Shown: one piece after another, positions 21,677 through 33,179 of the stretch
How positions within the stretch are numbered: position 1 is the stretch's first letter
How the letters are laid out: each line of letters begins with the position of its first letter
Source of the DNA: Haplomitrium mnioides
Lineage: Eukaryota; Marchantiophyta; Haplomitriopsida; Calobryales
Reading direction: 5' to 3'
Assembly (NCBI GenBank): GCA_049999725.1
Contig: JBNGIS010017725.1
Span: forward strand, 1 to 64,000
DNA length: 64,000 bases
The notes under the pieces: generated by a model
Database searches by the model: none
Told to the model about the DNA's origin: nothing
The model's input: only the letters and a program-made list of their open reading frames with translations
Translations under genes and position numbers: made by a program

Positions 21677-23149
21677 AAGAAGTAATTACAAGACTACTTA
21701 GCGTAAACTTCCGCCAGACACCTTCGCTCGCCACACGTCTTTCCGATACTTCGGATTCTGTTGACCCTGTATTCTCGTTCGCTCTTCTGACTTCCACTTC
21801 CACAAATTTTGTGCTTTGTTTATGCTCACGCATCCACCGAGGAATTTGTTTTCTCCCTTGAAAATCACAAGGACAAAAGAGAAGCTTCTCTAGCTCTCAT
21901 ATCTTCCTCTTTCTCCTCTTCTCTTTCTCGTAACTAATTACGCTAGGTCTTTGGATTTAAGTTAAGCACCTTGAGCAAAGGATCAGAAATCTCAGTGATC
22001 CTGAGTCCGTCAACTAGAACTCAACCCTGCGAATCCGTTGATTTGCACGGTTAATTCTCACTGCTTCCTCCCTTTAATCCTTTTTCCTTTTCCACAAGGC
22101 TCCTACTCGCCTCAACAACAAGGTAGACTCTACGATCTGCTCGGGATACACCTCCCTACCACAGTCAACTCCCTTCCAAGGTCGCGTTATTGATTTTATT
22201 TCTCTCAAGCCACCCTCAGAACTCATTCCGAAATGCGTTAGCAGATTCTGCCTTTTCCTCTCCAGACGACAATTCAAAAAAAAAGATTACAAGGTTTCAT
22301 CCGAATTAAGTTCCTTCATTTGCATCCAGAACAGGCTTGATCTCTTGTGTTTGCTTACACAAATTCTCTTCCTTACTCCGGATTGAAGTGCAAAATACCA
22401 CTTTGGAATTCCGAAAAGAAGCTAAGAATGCTTTACTTTATAAAATTTACAATGAGACTTGAATCGGCAACTTGCCTCTTCAAAATCAACAACTAGAACA
22501 ACCCTCAGTTTAACGTCTTGAGGAGACTCATACAACATAAAAGCCATCTGAAACGACACTTTTGAACTTACAAGAGGACCTTCTAATCAAAGGTAACTTA
22601 AACATTTCTTTCGAAGAATTTACTCAGAATAAATCCCGAGTTACTTTTGAACATCTTTTCTCCTCCAAAGCTGCCAATTGCTTTCGCACGTTTTCCACCT
22701 CCTAATTGGCCTCATCAAAGTCAAAAACAAGTCTTTGCATACTTATATCCATTCTATCAAAATCGGAACTTCCTTTCGGATACACTGAGTCCAATGTTGT
22801 TCTTCGTATGCATATAACTGCAGTCATCTCGCAACGACCACTGCATTCTTGTTTCTCAACCAAAATAAGCGTGTAATAGCTCGTTGGAAAGCTCTCAAGA
22901 AGGGCTTCCTTTTGAGCATGTTATATCTTCATTTGAAGCACAATCAGATCTTCAATGATAACCCGAAATATATAGCTTGAAATTGTCACAATGTAGCCAT
23001 CTGAATGCAAAGCTCACAACAACATCTCGTCAAATCTTCAAAGCAACTCTGTAGTCGGCCTTTGCCTCAAATGAACATTTTTCCCCAAATTTTCTTCTTC
23101 ATGGTACAAGAAACTTTCAAGAACTAAAAGAAATAAGAAATAAGTCTAA
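21677..23149. other. Anonymous sequence, no gene recognised
   Basis: No coding homology is visible. A short imperfect inverted pair (about 21691-21707 against 21937-21955, sharing TAGCGTAA/TTACGCTA) encloses about 230 bp and could be a small fold-back insertion or chance. The word TTTTCTCCCTTGA near the G0 3' LTR edge has a near-copy at about 21849-21860. Confidence 0.35.
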
Positions 23150-23745
23150 ACTATTCACACAACAAAATTGTAGAGCACCATTGGCTATTGACTCCAACAC
23201 CACTTGAGTCTCCTTCACGACACTTCACACTTTGGCCTGCCCACTCACACACACTCTAGATAGTTTCGAAACTCCTATTGCTAGAAGGTCTTGGATTTAT
23301 TTCTACAAGCTCAGAAGAGGTCTGTTTAACTTCCACTTTTGGAAGACATTCCTGTCGACTTCTGGAACCCACTACACCCAAGACCTTGACCAGGTCTTCT
23401 CTGTAATGCGTGGGCACTAATGCAACCACCCCTTGGCTTCACTTCCCTTTGAAATACTTTGTAGCAACACCTTCTAAGTGCTATGAGGGCTGATTTCCAT
23501 ATGCAAATACGAATAGAGATGACCTAGAGCCCTTACTGGTAGCCACTCACAATTTTCAGGCCAAACACACTCTCTTCTCTTTCGAGTATCAACTTACCTC
23601 TAAACGTTGGTACACTCTCAAGAATGAGTACACTTGGATTGCTAAAACCTCTAAAGCCTCCCGTCCAGTAATTCTCGGTGCCCTTCCAATCCACCTCCAC
23701 GCTTGATAGCCCTCCCACACAAGTACACTTGCTTCAATCAAAGTG
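23150..23745 (-). repeat. Second LTR relic of the G1/G2 family
   Basis: It follows the same order of words as 9690-10330 (CACACAACAAAA, GCACTTCACACTTT-like, CTAGAAGGTCTTG, TTCTACAAGCTC, GAAGAGGTCT, TTTAACTTCCACT, GACCTTGACC) and, reverse complemented, that of the G1 LTR around 29750-30250. It is partial, with no adjoining interior. Confidence 0.6.
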
Positions 23746-26700
23746 TCACTAGAAAATGTTATCTATAGGTGAAACTTGCGCAACAAAACTATTAGCCACA
23801 AAACACTTTCAAAAAATTATAAACACCAAACTCCTATACAATAACAAAACTCTAGCTTATTCATCAAATTCTGGCTGAGATTGGATATTTGATCTGCACA
23901 TCATTGTATCTCACTGCCTTTCTTCTTTTTCTTCATGCCACTCTGTTGGCTCTTCTCCCCTAGCCTTGGAGTACTCAAACAGCACACACCCATGGAACAA
24001 TCAACAAAACAAGGCAAAATAAAGGCACTATACTTAGGGCTTGTGGGAACAAAATTACATACAATGTGTGTTGTGGGTGGGTTGTTTGTCAAATTCCCCT
24101 CCATGATGAGCAACTCTTTGTGTCAGCTCAAGGTGAGCTCCATCTCTAGCTCAAGATGAGGTTTAGCTTCTAATAAGTTATGGTTCTCTAGGCTGTAACC
24201 TTCCATAAAGGATGGGCTCCCTTCCTCCTATTGATAGAGTTCAAACTCAACTACATTTTGGGGTTGATCTTTGGGACTACACTTTGTTGGATACAATGGT
24301 GTGCACTCCCCTTTGGTTTATGGTTTAGGGTTGCAACTGCCCATATCCGCTAGTGTCCACCCCACCACTTAATAATATCCTAGCTCAATGGCATTGTGGG
24401 TTGGTCTTCAGGACTGCACTCCATTGGGTATGGTGACGCCCACTCCCCTTTTGAATCCAATTCCGAGCTTAACTAACATAGGCCCTCTTGAAGCTCCTTG
24501 TTTAGGAGGAGGCTCAACTGCACACTTTCCCTTTAGATTTGATCCAGTCCTCCTAGTACCCCCCTGCCCCCTGCATTTTTGTGGATTCCTCCCTTCCTGA
24601 TTCTGCTTCTTCTTCTTCAACCTGAATGATGTAGAGAGTAGGTGTCCATGCCTCTACCATGCACTCAAACTCTTTAAGCTCATTTAGATCATCTAGTGCA
24701 TGCTGCCCTCCAATCTCCTTCAGGATCACTTTGGCATCCCCCTCCTCCTTGGTTGCCTCCAATACATCTCGCAGGTGTCAGCCGATTGGGAATAGCAATG
24801 CACTTGAAATTTGAAAATTTTTGGGTATTAGAGCTAACTTGTCTCTACAATATGAAGTTTGCATGGCTAAGGTGTGCTCTTGTGATCAATAGGAGATAAC
24901 AGAAGGGATGTGATGCACAACATGAGGGTGCGACAAAATGTATTGGTGAGCAAGTAAGGTCAGGAGGTCTAGGTGCTGGACAGACATCATGTTCAGCAGT
25001 AGCGTGCTACCTTTGGAGCTCAGCAATCACAAGGGGACCTGGAGAAGACGAACGATGATCAAGGACGGGAGCATCCTGGGAGAAGGGTAGTCATGAAGGG
25101 TCTGGAAAAAAGTGGGGTCTATAAACTATGATAATATTAAATTTAATAAAAATATTTCTTTTCAAGCATACCTATTTATCTCAACACGAAGGAGAAAGGG
25201 TAGGAAAAGAAGGCAATGGTAAGGTGTTGGTAAGGTGGCAACTACGACGACAATGAACTTGGCAGCGATAATGAGAAAGAAAGAGGCAGTCGACGACGAC
25301 GGCGTGGGCGACAATGGCAGGAGCGTCATTTGCTGAAGTAGAGACCATCACTTATTTGGCATCTTGGAGGGGGACTGTGAGCAAAAAAAACATGAAGATG
25401 CTCCATTTTCTGTCAACTCCCTCTATCTGGAGGTTCCCTTGCCCCGTTCTTTTTTTATTTTAGTTTTTATTTATTGAGTTCATTATTTTTCTCCTTTAGG
25501 TCACATCTAAGTCCTTCAGTTTTTCTATCCCTTTTTCTTTTTTCCCAGCCTATGGGATTTCTCTTCTTTCTTTTCCCCTCTTCCTTTACTCCCCAACCCT
25601 TCTCTCGCTACTATCTCCCTTCCTGTTCTTACCCGACCTTAATGACTTTTGCAGTTCCTCCTTTTCCATTCCCTCACTCCTTGTCTCTCCTGCTCTTCTC
25701 CGTTCTTATCCTTGCCTGGTTCTCACCTTCAAGTTTTCATTCTTTCTAGGTTCCCTTACTGCTCTTTTTAAAGTTCTTTTCTTTAAAAAAATTCATTAAG
25801 GGACTCTGTCCCTAGGTGCAAGAACGAAGGGAGGAATTCCAAGCATGGGGGGAAATTGGGGGATCCTATATTGAGCAATACAGAGTATAGAGACAAAGTG
25901 TTGCTAGGAGTCGGCAAGGCAAATCGAAAAAACTGTCGCCGGCACCAATGCCACGGAGCAGGGGAAGCTGAGGTAGGAACGCAAAGGGACAAGGCCCAAC
26001 AACACACAAAAACCGGTGCCCCATCATGAGGGCACTGGAACATGAAGATGTTGGAGCAACAGTTCCATCGAGGGCATTGTTCTCCTGACCAATGCATTTG
26101 AAAGAGCTGAAGGATGGAGAGTTCCCCTCCTCTTCAAAATCGAACTTGTACAAGACAAAATGACGAGTCAGCCCATGAAGGAAAAGCCAATTATGAAAGG
26201 ACCCTAGACTAACTCTAACATGGCAAACATATCCGACCAACAAGGCACGAAAGATGCCATCGTCCACCTCGATGAAAGCCTAGATCGTAATGCCTCACAA
26301 AGCAGAATCAACTCGACAATCACAAGGAAGTGCTTCATCACGAGCTTGGTTTGTAAAAAGCAACAATTGTAGAGGCCAAATAAGCCAAGTCAAATTCAAG
26401 GGCAAGCTAATAAAGAGTTCTCTCAAGCAAATCACAAGGGAGAATACCCTGGACTAGAGAGCATCACCGACGAGCTATCTTGAGCATCAAAAGTGCTCAT
26501 GGGCCTTGAAGTTAGCCTGAGGATTTTGTAAGCAAAAGGAAGAAACCCCAATTGGCCAAGAATGCTCTTGCAACCAAGAGAAATGAAAGCAAGAACCAAA
26601 GGTGGAGAGATGGTGGAATGGCCAAGAAGACCCGGAACTATTGACCTAGTCTCTTGGCTGTTGAGTCAAAATAACCCCAAAGCATCCTCACCCAAGACAA

Positions 26701-27842
26701 AATATTGTTATTCAGGGATTCTTTTGGTTGGGAGGGACCCGAAATGGCATTGCTTGGATTTAAAGGAGGGTTGTGATGAAGAATCCAGCATCAAGGGAGG
26801 TCTCGACTCTATATTTCAGATCTATACTTAATGTTCAGATCTGGACTACAGGTGTCCAGCCTTCTTGTCCTCCTCCAAACCAACCCCTAGCACCCCCTCC
26901 GAGCCCCTTCCCTTTCTGAAATAGAGAGTATTGGACCTGGCTTGAGGATTTGATCCTTTCTTTGGGTCAAGCCAACCTGTTGTAAGTGCTGCTTTGAGGC
27001 CCTTGCACTCCCTCTCCCCTTATTGTTGGTTTCTATTTTTCTCTTGCTAGAACAGAGGAGGGGAACCAGATTTGGCCTCAGATTGTGTTGAGAGCCCAGA
27101 CTCTCACTCTCAATAGGTTTAAGAGGCCCTTGTGGCTGCCTTGAAACTAATAGCCTACCAAAATGCTGCCTCCACCTCCTCCTTGCCCTTCCACCACTTG
27201 TATCCCACGTTTTTCCATATAAGGAACTCATGGCTAAACCTGTTCCAGGCACCACACAAACACCACAACACAAGCACAAGGCGATGCACACTAACCTCTA
27301 CTCTTCTACTTTACTGCAATATTTGAGCTGCACTACAAATCTGGTTTTCTACAATCACTATGGTAGTTATAAAACCTGTCTACAACACATAAAACCAAAA
27401 ATTAGCAATCTCTCTAACCCCACACCCATGCATTGCACCTTAGATCAGTTCTACCTCCGCTCCCCACATGGTTCATGTACATTTTACTCCCTCGTGAGGG
27501 ACATAGCCCTCTCAGCCACTAATACCCACACACCTCCACCACATTTAGTGCATTCACATTGTTGCCCTCCTCTTGCAACCAGCCTTGACACATCAAAGAA
27601 CAAGAATGACACTCACCATGGAATGTTTGCAGCCTAAAATACACATCCTCCTTGGCTACCAGGGGAATGTGGATCCCCTCTCTTCATCAAATGATTGAAT
27701 GTTGTTGACTCCCAATGTGGCTTGCTAGATTGGCTAGCTGAAGTAGTGCAGAGATCATGGCCCCTCATACTTCCCTGATGTGCCTTACCATGTGGGCTAG
27801 ATCTAGTTGACAATACTCCCATGCTCGCCTCCTTTCACTAGT
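23746..27842. other. Anonymous sequence, no gene recognised
   Basis: The stretch up to the G1 insertion point has no recognisable protein. The longest frame (25866-26267, minus, 133 codons) has no motif I know and no ribosomal or splice context that argues for a gene. A CT-rich tract sits at 25474-25790. The order of a GAC-rich part, then a CT tract, then purine-rich DNA at 25220-26300 loosely mirrors 560-1300. Confidence 0.4.
25474..25790 (+). repeat. Pyrimidine (CT-rich) tract
   Basis: About 300 bp dominated by C and T on the plus strand. Its 91-codon open frame (Ser/Phe/Leu/Pro-rich) is a composition effect. Confidence 0.65.
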
Positions 27843-28429
27843 TGTCAACCAGCGACATGGGGCACTAAGGATGAATTCATGAGATCAGAGGTGGCGATGG
27901 AACAATTTCTCTCTTGTAAGTGTCAAAGTATCTCGGAAGTAGCAGATCGAGTCCAATCAGTGAGCATGAGCAGATCATTAGGATCTGAGGAGTGGAACGG
28001 GATTGTTTCAGAAAGAGAGAAGGGAGTTGTGTTAGCTTGCGAGTGGGGAGGCACCAGTGAATTTTGACAGAAGTAGAAAAGAGCCTGTAAGTATCATCGG
28101 GATGCAGGAATCGAGGCCCTAGCAAGGAGGAACGGAGCGCTCACTAGAGGAGCAGTCGAGAGGAGGAAGGGAGGGCAACCTTGAAGTGAGGAAGAAGCGG
28201 GAACCAGAGGAGGAGGATCCGAGACGCGGGGCAGAGGTCGAAGAGCGCCAACGTGTGAGGAAGACCGTAGACAAGGAAAGGCCGCAGCGCAAGCTTTCGG
28301 ACACCATGCACCAAAAGCAGAAATCGGGAAGAGGAAGGAGGGGGTTGGGGCCTTCGTAAGCAGCGACTACGCCAAGGATTGGGGGATGCTTCGATCCCTC
28401 AAGCGTTAATAGGTTCTACTGGGATTTGC

Positions 28430-29340
28430 AACCACTTCCTTCACAATTCAGCGGGCCTTTGCGAAAACGTGGCATCCTTAGGAGTGTCCAAGTAGACTCA
28501 ACGGAGATGTGGCCGGCGCAAGGAGTCCGCAGACCTTTGCGGAAACGTGGCATCTTTAGGAGTGTCCAAGGAGATTCAGCAGAAATGTGGCAGGCGTGAG
28601 GGTGTCTGAGGTCTTCGTCAGAACCTATGGTCAGCACAGTGGTCAAGTTCCCCCGTTGAAAACGGCATCGAATGACGCTCCCTCAAAAATGTGGCATTCT
28701 CGAAGGTGTCCGGGAGAGTTAACGAACACGTGGCACTCCAGAGGAGCCGGTTGGATTCTTTGGAACCTGGTCAGTGCTACGGTCAAGCTTCCTTGTTGAA
28801 TACGGCATCAGACGGCGCTGCCTCGGATACGTGGCACTTCGGAGGAGCCCGTTGGATCCTTCGGGTAAGAGGGAAGTCAACCACGGATGAAGGTGAGCAC
28901 AGCAGTCAAGTTCACTTGTTGAAAATGGCGTTGAACGGCACTACCTCAAATATGTGGCACTTCGGAGGAGACCATTGGATCCTTCAGGTCAGAGAGAGGT
29001 CAACGACGAACGAAGGTCAGTGTGGCGGTCCACCTTCCTTGTTGAAAACAACATCGGACGGCGCTGCCTTGGATACGTGGCACTTCAGAGGAGCCCGTTG
29101 GATCCTTCGGGTTAGAGGGAATTCAACTACGGATGAAGGTTAGCACGACGGTCCACCTTCTCTATTGAAATTGGCGTCGAATGGCGACCACGGAAGAAAG
29201 TCAACCTCGGAACCTAGGGTCTGAGGGATCTTTCGAACTCACCAGTCCGTTGGATTCTTCGGACTTGGATCCGTGGTCAACTACGGATCAAGGTCAATGT
29301 GGCGGTCAAGCTTCCGAGTTGAAAATGGCGTCGGACAGCG
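28430..29340 (+). repeat. Tandem array in G1 5' LTR (78 and ~123 bp units)
   Basis: Two units with 78 bp spacing (CCTTTGCG at 28456 and 28534) are followed by longer units. The clearest have 123 bp spacing, with CCTCGGATAC-like landmarks at 28821, 28944 and 29067. Most units carry ACGTGGCA or ATGTGGCA followed by TTCGGAGGAGCC and GTTGGATCCTT. The array is also present in the 3' LTR (37250-38090) and, more diverged, in the G2 LTR (about 53120-53870). Confidence 0.85.
28467..29081 (+). promoter_or_regulatory. Cluster of ABRE/G-box-like ACGTGGC words in LTR U3
   Basis: Exact ACGTGGC occurs at 28467, 28545, 28728 (there as CACGTGGC), 28829 and 29075, about once per tandem unit, with ATGTGGC in the intervening units. 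ACGTGGC is the core of abscisic-acid response elements bound by plant bZIP factors. The words lie upstream of the TATA candidate. Function here is inference. Confidence 0.45.
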
Positions 29341-30373
29341 GCCACAAAGGAAAAGTCAACGGCAGACACTCGGTTCCGTGGGATTTTTCATAGCTCTATT
29401 CTGCGGGATTCTTTGGAATCTTAATCCATGAGATTCTTCGGACTTGACCCCGTAGACCTCAGAAATAACCGTTTACTTGGATCTTGCTACGAATAGACGG
29501 GACAGGTGTCGCCACGTCCGGGGCCCGGGCCTAACGGGAATAACAACCTTTTCAAATGGGAAGGATTCGTAGGGGTAGAAGTGCAAGGGTTATACATCGA
29601 CAGGCTGCAACATTGTTGAGGTTGGTGTGCAAGCAAACTAGAGACGCGCAAGCGATCTTGAGACAAGAAGAGGCAACTAGGTGAGGTAGAAAGGATTCCA
29701 GTGAGAATTGACGTGAAGCGAGTGTACTCATGCTAGGGGCTAGCAGGGGTGGAGGTGGACTGGAGGGGCACCGAGAATCACTAGGCGGGGAGCTCTAGAG
29801 GCTCAGGCGATTCAGGTGGACTCATCCCTACGGGTGAACCAATAGCGGAGGTGAATCGATACTGGAAATTGTAGGGGATCTTGTTTGTTGAGAATTCAGG
29901 AGAGGCTGCCAAGTGGGATCTTGGGGTCATCTCTACATCCTCTATGCAAGAACATCAACCCAGAAGTGCTCGGAGTGCGCTCTGGTGTAATCATTCAAGG
30001 GGAGCTAAGAAGAGGGTAGCTGCGTTAGTGCCTGCATACTGCGGAGAAGACTTGTTCAAGGCTTAGAGGTGGAGTGAGATGCCATTAGTTGGGAGTACTG
30101 TCTTCCAAAGGTGGAAGTTAAAGAAATCCTCTTCCAAGCATGAGGAAGTAAATCCAAGGCTTCTCGCAAGGGAAGTTAAAAAACTATCTCGAAGAAAGGT
30201 GTGTGTGTAGGAGATGAAGATTGAGGTGGTAAGTTGAGGAGGAAATGAGGAGTCTATTGTAGAGGTCAGTCCTAGTGGTCTTGCAAGGCCTATGATTTTG
30301 GTGAAGTGCAATGAGTGTGTATGTTTGTAATTGTGTATGAGTGTGTTAGTTAGATTTGAATTTTGTTTTATTG

Positions 30374-30380
30374 TATAAAA
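30374..30380 (+). promoter_or_regulatory. Candidate TATA box of G1 5' LTR
   Basis: TATAAAA about 430 bp before the LTR end. The 3' LTR has TATAAGA at the matching place (39039-39045). This fits a U3/R layout with transcription starting near 30400. Confidence 0.5.
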
Positions 30381-30812
30381 AATGATTAGAACTAGTATCA
30401 TCCAGGTACTAGTTGTTCAGACCCTGGGACAGCCCTGTTAAGGTGGAGTCAAGTCCCTTGACATAGTCTTGTGACTCTGGGGTCATTGCATTATGCTCTT
30501 GAACTGTATACAAGGTAGCTCGGTCCAGATTTGGGACCCTTGAATTACATTGAAGATTACCTCATAAATACTTGGGTTTATGTGCATGTATATTCTAGCA
30601 TTAGAGGTGAATGAGCAGATTGACTGCTGACTTGAATGCTGAGGTGAGGAAAGGGCTTGTTAGGTGAAGAGGGATCTCTTAAAGCCCCAAAAAGATAATT
30701 GGATAGGGGCCATCTCACAAAAGAACCTTATTCCCTTGTTTTTGTCCTCCCTTGCCTTCCAAGTGGCACTTGTGAAGGTTAAGGCGTGAAGGAGGAGAGT
30801 GACATAATTTTT

Positions 30813-30829
30813 TGGCGGTAGAAGGAGGG
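30813..30829 (+). promoter_or_regulatory. G1 primer-binding site
   Basis: TGGCGGTAGAAGGAGGG starts eight bases after the LTR end. The same site occurs in G2 (TGGCACTAGAAGGAGGG), G3 (TGGAGCTAGAAGGAGGA) and the stub at 49994-50009 (TGGCACTAAAAAGAGG). This defines the lineage and confirms the LTR boundaries. The tRNA is not assigned. Confidence 0.8.
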
Positions 30830-31011
30830 CGAAAGGTTTTCCAAACGCTTGAGACCAACTTGAGGCCAAGCTATCACTTTGTGTACCAAGGAGCCCAAGT
30901 CAAACTGTGCAGGAGAATTCCGAGAAATAGGGCACCATGTGGTGAGCCTGCTGAGGAAGAGTGGAGGAAGGAATCGACTTTAAGGTTGAACTGGTCTTGC
31001 CTATTGCTAGA

Positions 31012-31723
31012 ATGGCCAACCCGGTACCCCATTCTAGGCTAAGGAGCACATTTAAATACAAATCCGAAGGACGACCCCGATACGTGGTTGGATGATCTGG
31101 AAAACACCACGGCAGCAAACGGAGAAAGCCATGTGAAAATCGGAATTCTCCCAACGGTCCTCAAGGGAGAGACCCAACCATGGTTCAAGGTCGTGTTCAT
31201 TGCGGAGTTCAGAGGAATCGAGGAGGAAACAAAGACGTTGATCAAAATGGGTCAGCTCAGGATGAAGAAGAAAGAGTCCGTAAGGAAATTCCTCCAAAGA
31301 TTTAAGAAGGTGGTGCAGAAGCTAAACCCTCCATCCACAGATGGGATGCTCATGGTGTGGTTCTTGGCAGCCCTGCCTAGGGGAATTGGGACATGGGTGA
31401 GGCAAACGGATCTGCAAAATCTAGAAGAGGCGGTCAATGCAGCCTGCTCCCATGTACAGGTTGCAATCACGAGCTCTCGTAGAGAAGCAAGAGCCAAGTG
31501 TGAGTCCGATGACTTTTCGAACCTTTCATACAGTGGAGAGGAGACGGATGAAAGTTATGCAGCCTTCTCAAAAAGCGAGAGTAACTCGGACAGTAGTAGC
31601 TCAAAGGAGGACCGGTCATCTCGGAAGAAGAAAAAAAAAGGATCTAAAGAAGAAATAATAGACCAAGAGGAGAGAAGTACATCATCGGAAGGGGGCCAAC
31701 AAAGGAAAATACAAAAGAAGTGA
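31012..31723 (+). pseudogene. G1 gag, capsid part
   Basis: The start ATG at 31012 (MANPVPHSRLR) is supported by the equivalent MANPVPPFGLRG in G2. After a frameshift near 31070 the frame is open to 31723: TWLDDLENTTAANGESHVKIGILPTVLKGE, then FIAEFRGIEEETK, VRKFLQRFKKVVQKLNPP and WFLAALPRGIGTWVR, which is the retrotransposon-gag fold. About 48 bp present in G2 (MDLHDNVKKDWGAFK) are missing between QPWF and FIAEF. The C-terminus is an acidic/Ser-rich tail followed by Lys-rich blocks. It would form the virus-like particle shell. Confidence 0.88.
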
Positions 31724-31859
31724 ACCTGACCCTAAGACGAGCAAAAAACAAGGGGGGAGGGATCGAATTGAGGAGCTGAGAGCCAAAATAGAGGCGATAA
31801 ATATCCTCCTGGCAGGAATCAAACCGGAAGGCCAGCTACTACTCGCCAAGCGAGTCAGA

Positions 31860-32275
31860 GTGTGGTGCTTGAGATGCAACAAGCATGACCATTCCCCTCA
31901 GGAATGCCTGGCAGAAAATAATGCAGTACACTATGTGCGAGAGGAGGCACAAGAGTATGTGAGGGAGGAAGTAGAGTATGTGATGGAAGAGGCCCCTAAA
32001 ATGGTATACCATATCAGTAGGGGACCTCGCACCATGCTGAGCAGGCCTGCACATGGAAGCGGGGGGCCAGGAAATCAGTGGATTGCCAATCAACCACCCC
32101 GTACGACAATCATGGCATGCTGGAATTGTGGCTAGCCAAGCCACATTTCCTCCAACTGTCCGGAGCCAGGGAAGAGCGGTTATGGCCAACCGCCCACATT
32201 GTCATTCCAATACAAGAAGGAAGGTCATGTGGCGGTCAATTGTCCACTCAACTGAAGGCCCGATGCATTCCTTGA
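31860..32275 (+). pseudogene. G1 gag, nucleocapsid with three CCHC knuckles
   Basis: Knuckle 1 (31866-31907, CLRCNKHDHSPQEC) is intact. An acidic spacer with repeated VREE/VEY words and a GPRTMLSRP block follows. Knuckle 2 reads CWNCG-stop-PSHISSNC; the TAG at 32133-32135 replaces an expected Gln. Knuckle 3, one frame over, reads FQYKKEGHVAVNC and has lost one or two cysteines. G2 and G3 repeat the same three-knuckle order, so it is a lineage trait. The domain would bind element RNA. Confidence 0.85.
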
Positions 32276-32786
32276 CCTAGGTGCAAACCCTCCTTCCTCT
32301 GCGATTGTTAATCTCATGGCCTTGGAAAAGGGGGAGGAAGCAGAATTGCCCATATAGGAGACACCCACTCGTGAAGATTGCTACCAAGTGGTGACTTGAG
32401 CCGAGGCGAAAGCCAAGAAGAAGAGTCAGAGGAAAAGCGAGCGGAGAGCCAAGAAGGGGATGGCTCAAACACCCTCATCATGGAGTGATTCAGATTATCA
32501 ACGAGATAATCCGAAGTGGTTCTATTCCAAGCAACAAAACCACATGAGGAAGCAGTTGGAGGCTCTGAAAGCATTGGAGGAGGAGCAGGCGGCGATGGAG
32601 ACCCTAAAGGAGGTTCGCAAGTAGCAAGGGGAGCTCAAGGAAGCAAGGGCGAAGATTACAACCCCAGAAGATGGAGCGCAACCCATTCTATATAGCATTC
32701 AGGCATATGTGAGGGACTGCTCTATTACGGCTACAGTGGGCCAATTAATCAAGGATAGTCCGCTGTATAGAAGGCAGCTTTGAGAA
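32276..32786 (+). pseudogene. G1 linker between nucleocapsid and protease
   Basis: Broken frames cover a basic stretch (KAKKKSQRKSERRAKKG), a DNPKWFY block, a Glu/Lys-rich coiled stretch (LEALKALEEEQAAMETLKE) and SITATVGQLIKDSPLYRRQL. All four blocks recur in G2, and most in G3, in the same order. The region therefore belongs to the polyprotein and is not spacer DNA. Its function is unknown. Confidence 0.6.
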
Positions 32787-33179
32787 TTGTTGATGGGAGC
32801 CAAGAGGAGGAGAAGGTTGCCCCGAGTGGGAGCTCCAGCAGGTCCGCAGCAGGTGTGTCAGGACAAAAGGGCCCTGGAGATCGACATTCGAATTGCGAGG
32901 TGCACACTGTCGTTGGTGCCTGTAGAGAGAGGGGCAGGAGTGAACATAATGGTGGAGGAGACCGCCTACAAGCTCGGATTCATGGAATTCCAACCCACCG
33001 CCATAATCATGAGGCTGGCGGATGGATCCCAGGTGAAGCCATTAGGCTCCCTCCTCCGAGTGCCTACCTTCATCGGAGGAAAAGAATTTAAGCTGAATTA
33101 CCCGGTCATGCGGCCAGCCCGAGTGTCTCCATATCTTGTACTAATTGGAAGACTGTATGGGGCCGGAGTTCTGCATTAA
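32787..33179 (+). pseudogene. G1 aspartic protease
   Basis: The open frame starts with a conserved lead-in (MGAKRRRRLPRVG) and carries the fold marked by LVPVERGAGVNIMVEE, IIMRLADGSQVKPLGSLLRV and FKLNYPVMRP. The catalytic triplet at 32925-32933 is E-R-G. The sister copies have D-G-G (G2, 57307) and D-E-G (G3, 43508-43516), so the catalytic Asp has been lost here. Two stops follow at the end of the domain. Confidence 0.82.

Larger units (their letters stand above)
27843..30804 (+). repeat. G1 5' LTR
   Basis: A 2962 bp LTR starting TGTCAACCAG and ending GAGTGACA. It matches 36646-39469 over its length with many substitutions and small indels. It contains an internal tandem array (28430-29340), a TATA candidate (30374) and a downstream part taken to be R/U5. 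Confidence 0.94.

Noticed and set aside
25866-26267. A 133-codon minus-strand open frame as a host gene
   Set aside because: No recognisable motif, no supporting context, and overlapping frames of similar quality; a chance frame is at least as likely.
26887-27291. A 134-codon minus-strand open frame
   Set aside because: No known motif; splice or promoter support cannot be judged, and no homologous stretch occurs elsewhere in the window.
28430-29340. Regularly spaced repeats that could suggest a CRISPR array
   Set aside because: Units are 78-140 bp, diverged, and lie in both LTRs of a plant retrotransposon. There are no short identical repeats with unique spacers.
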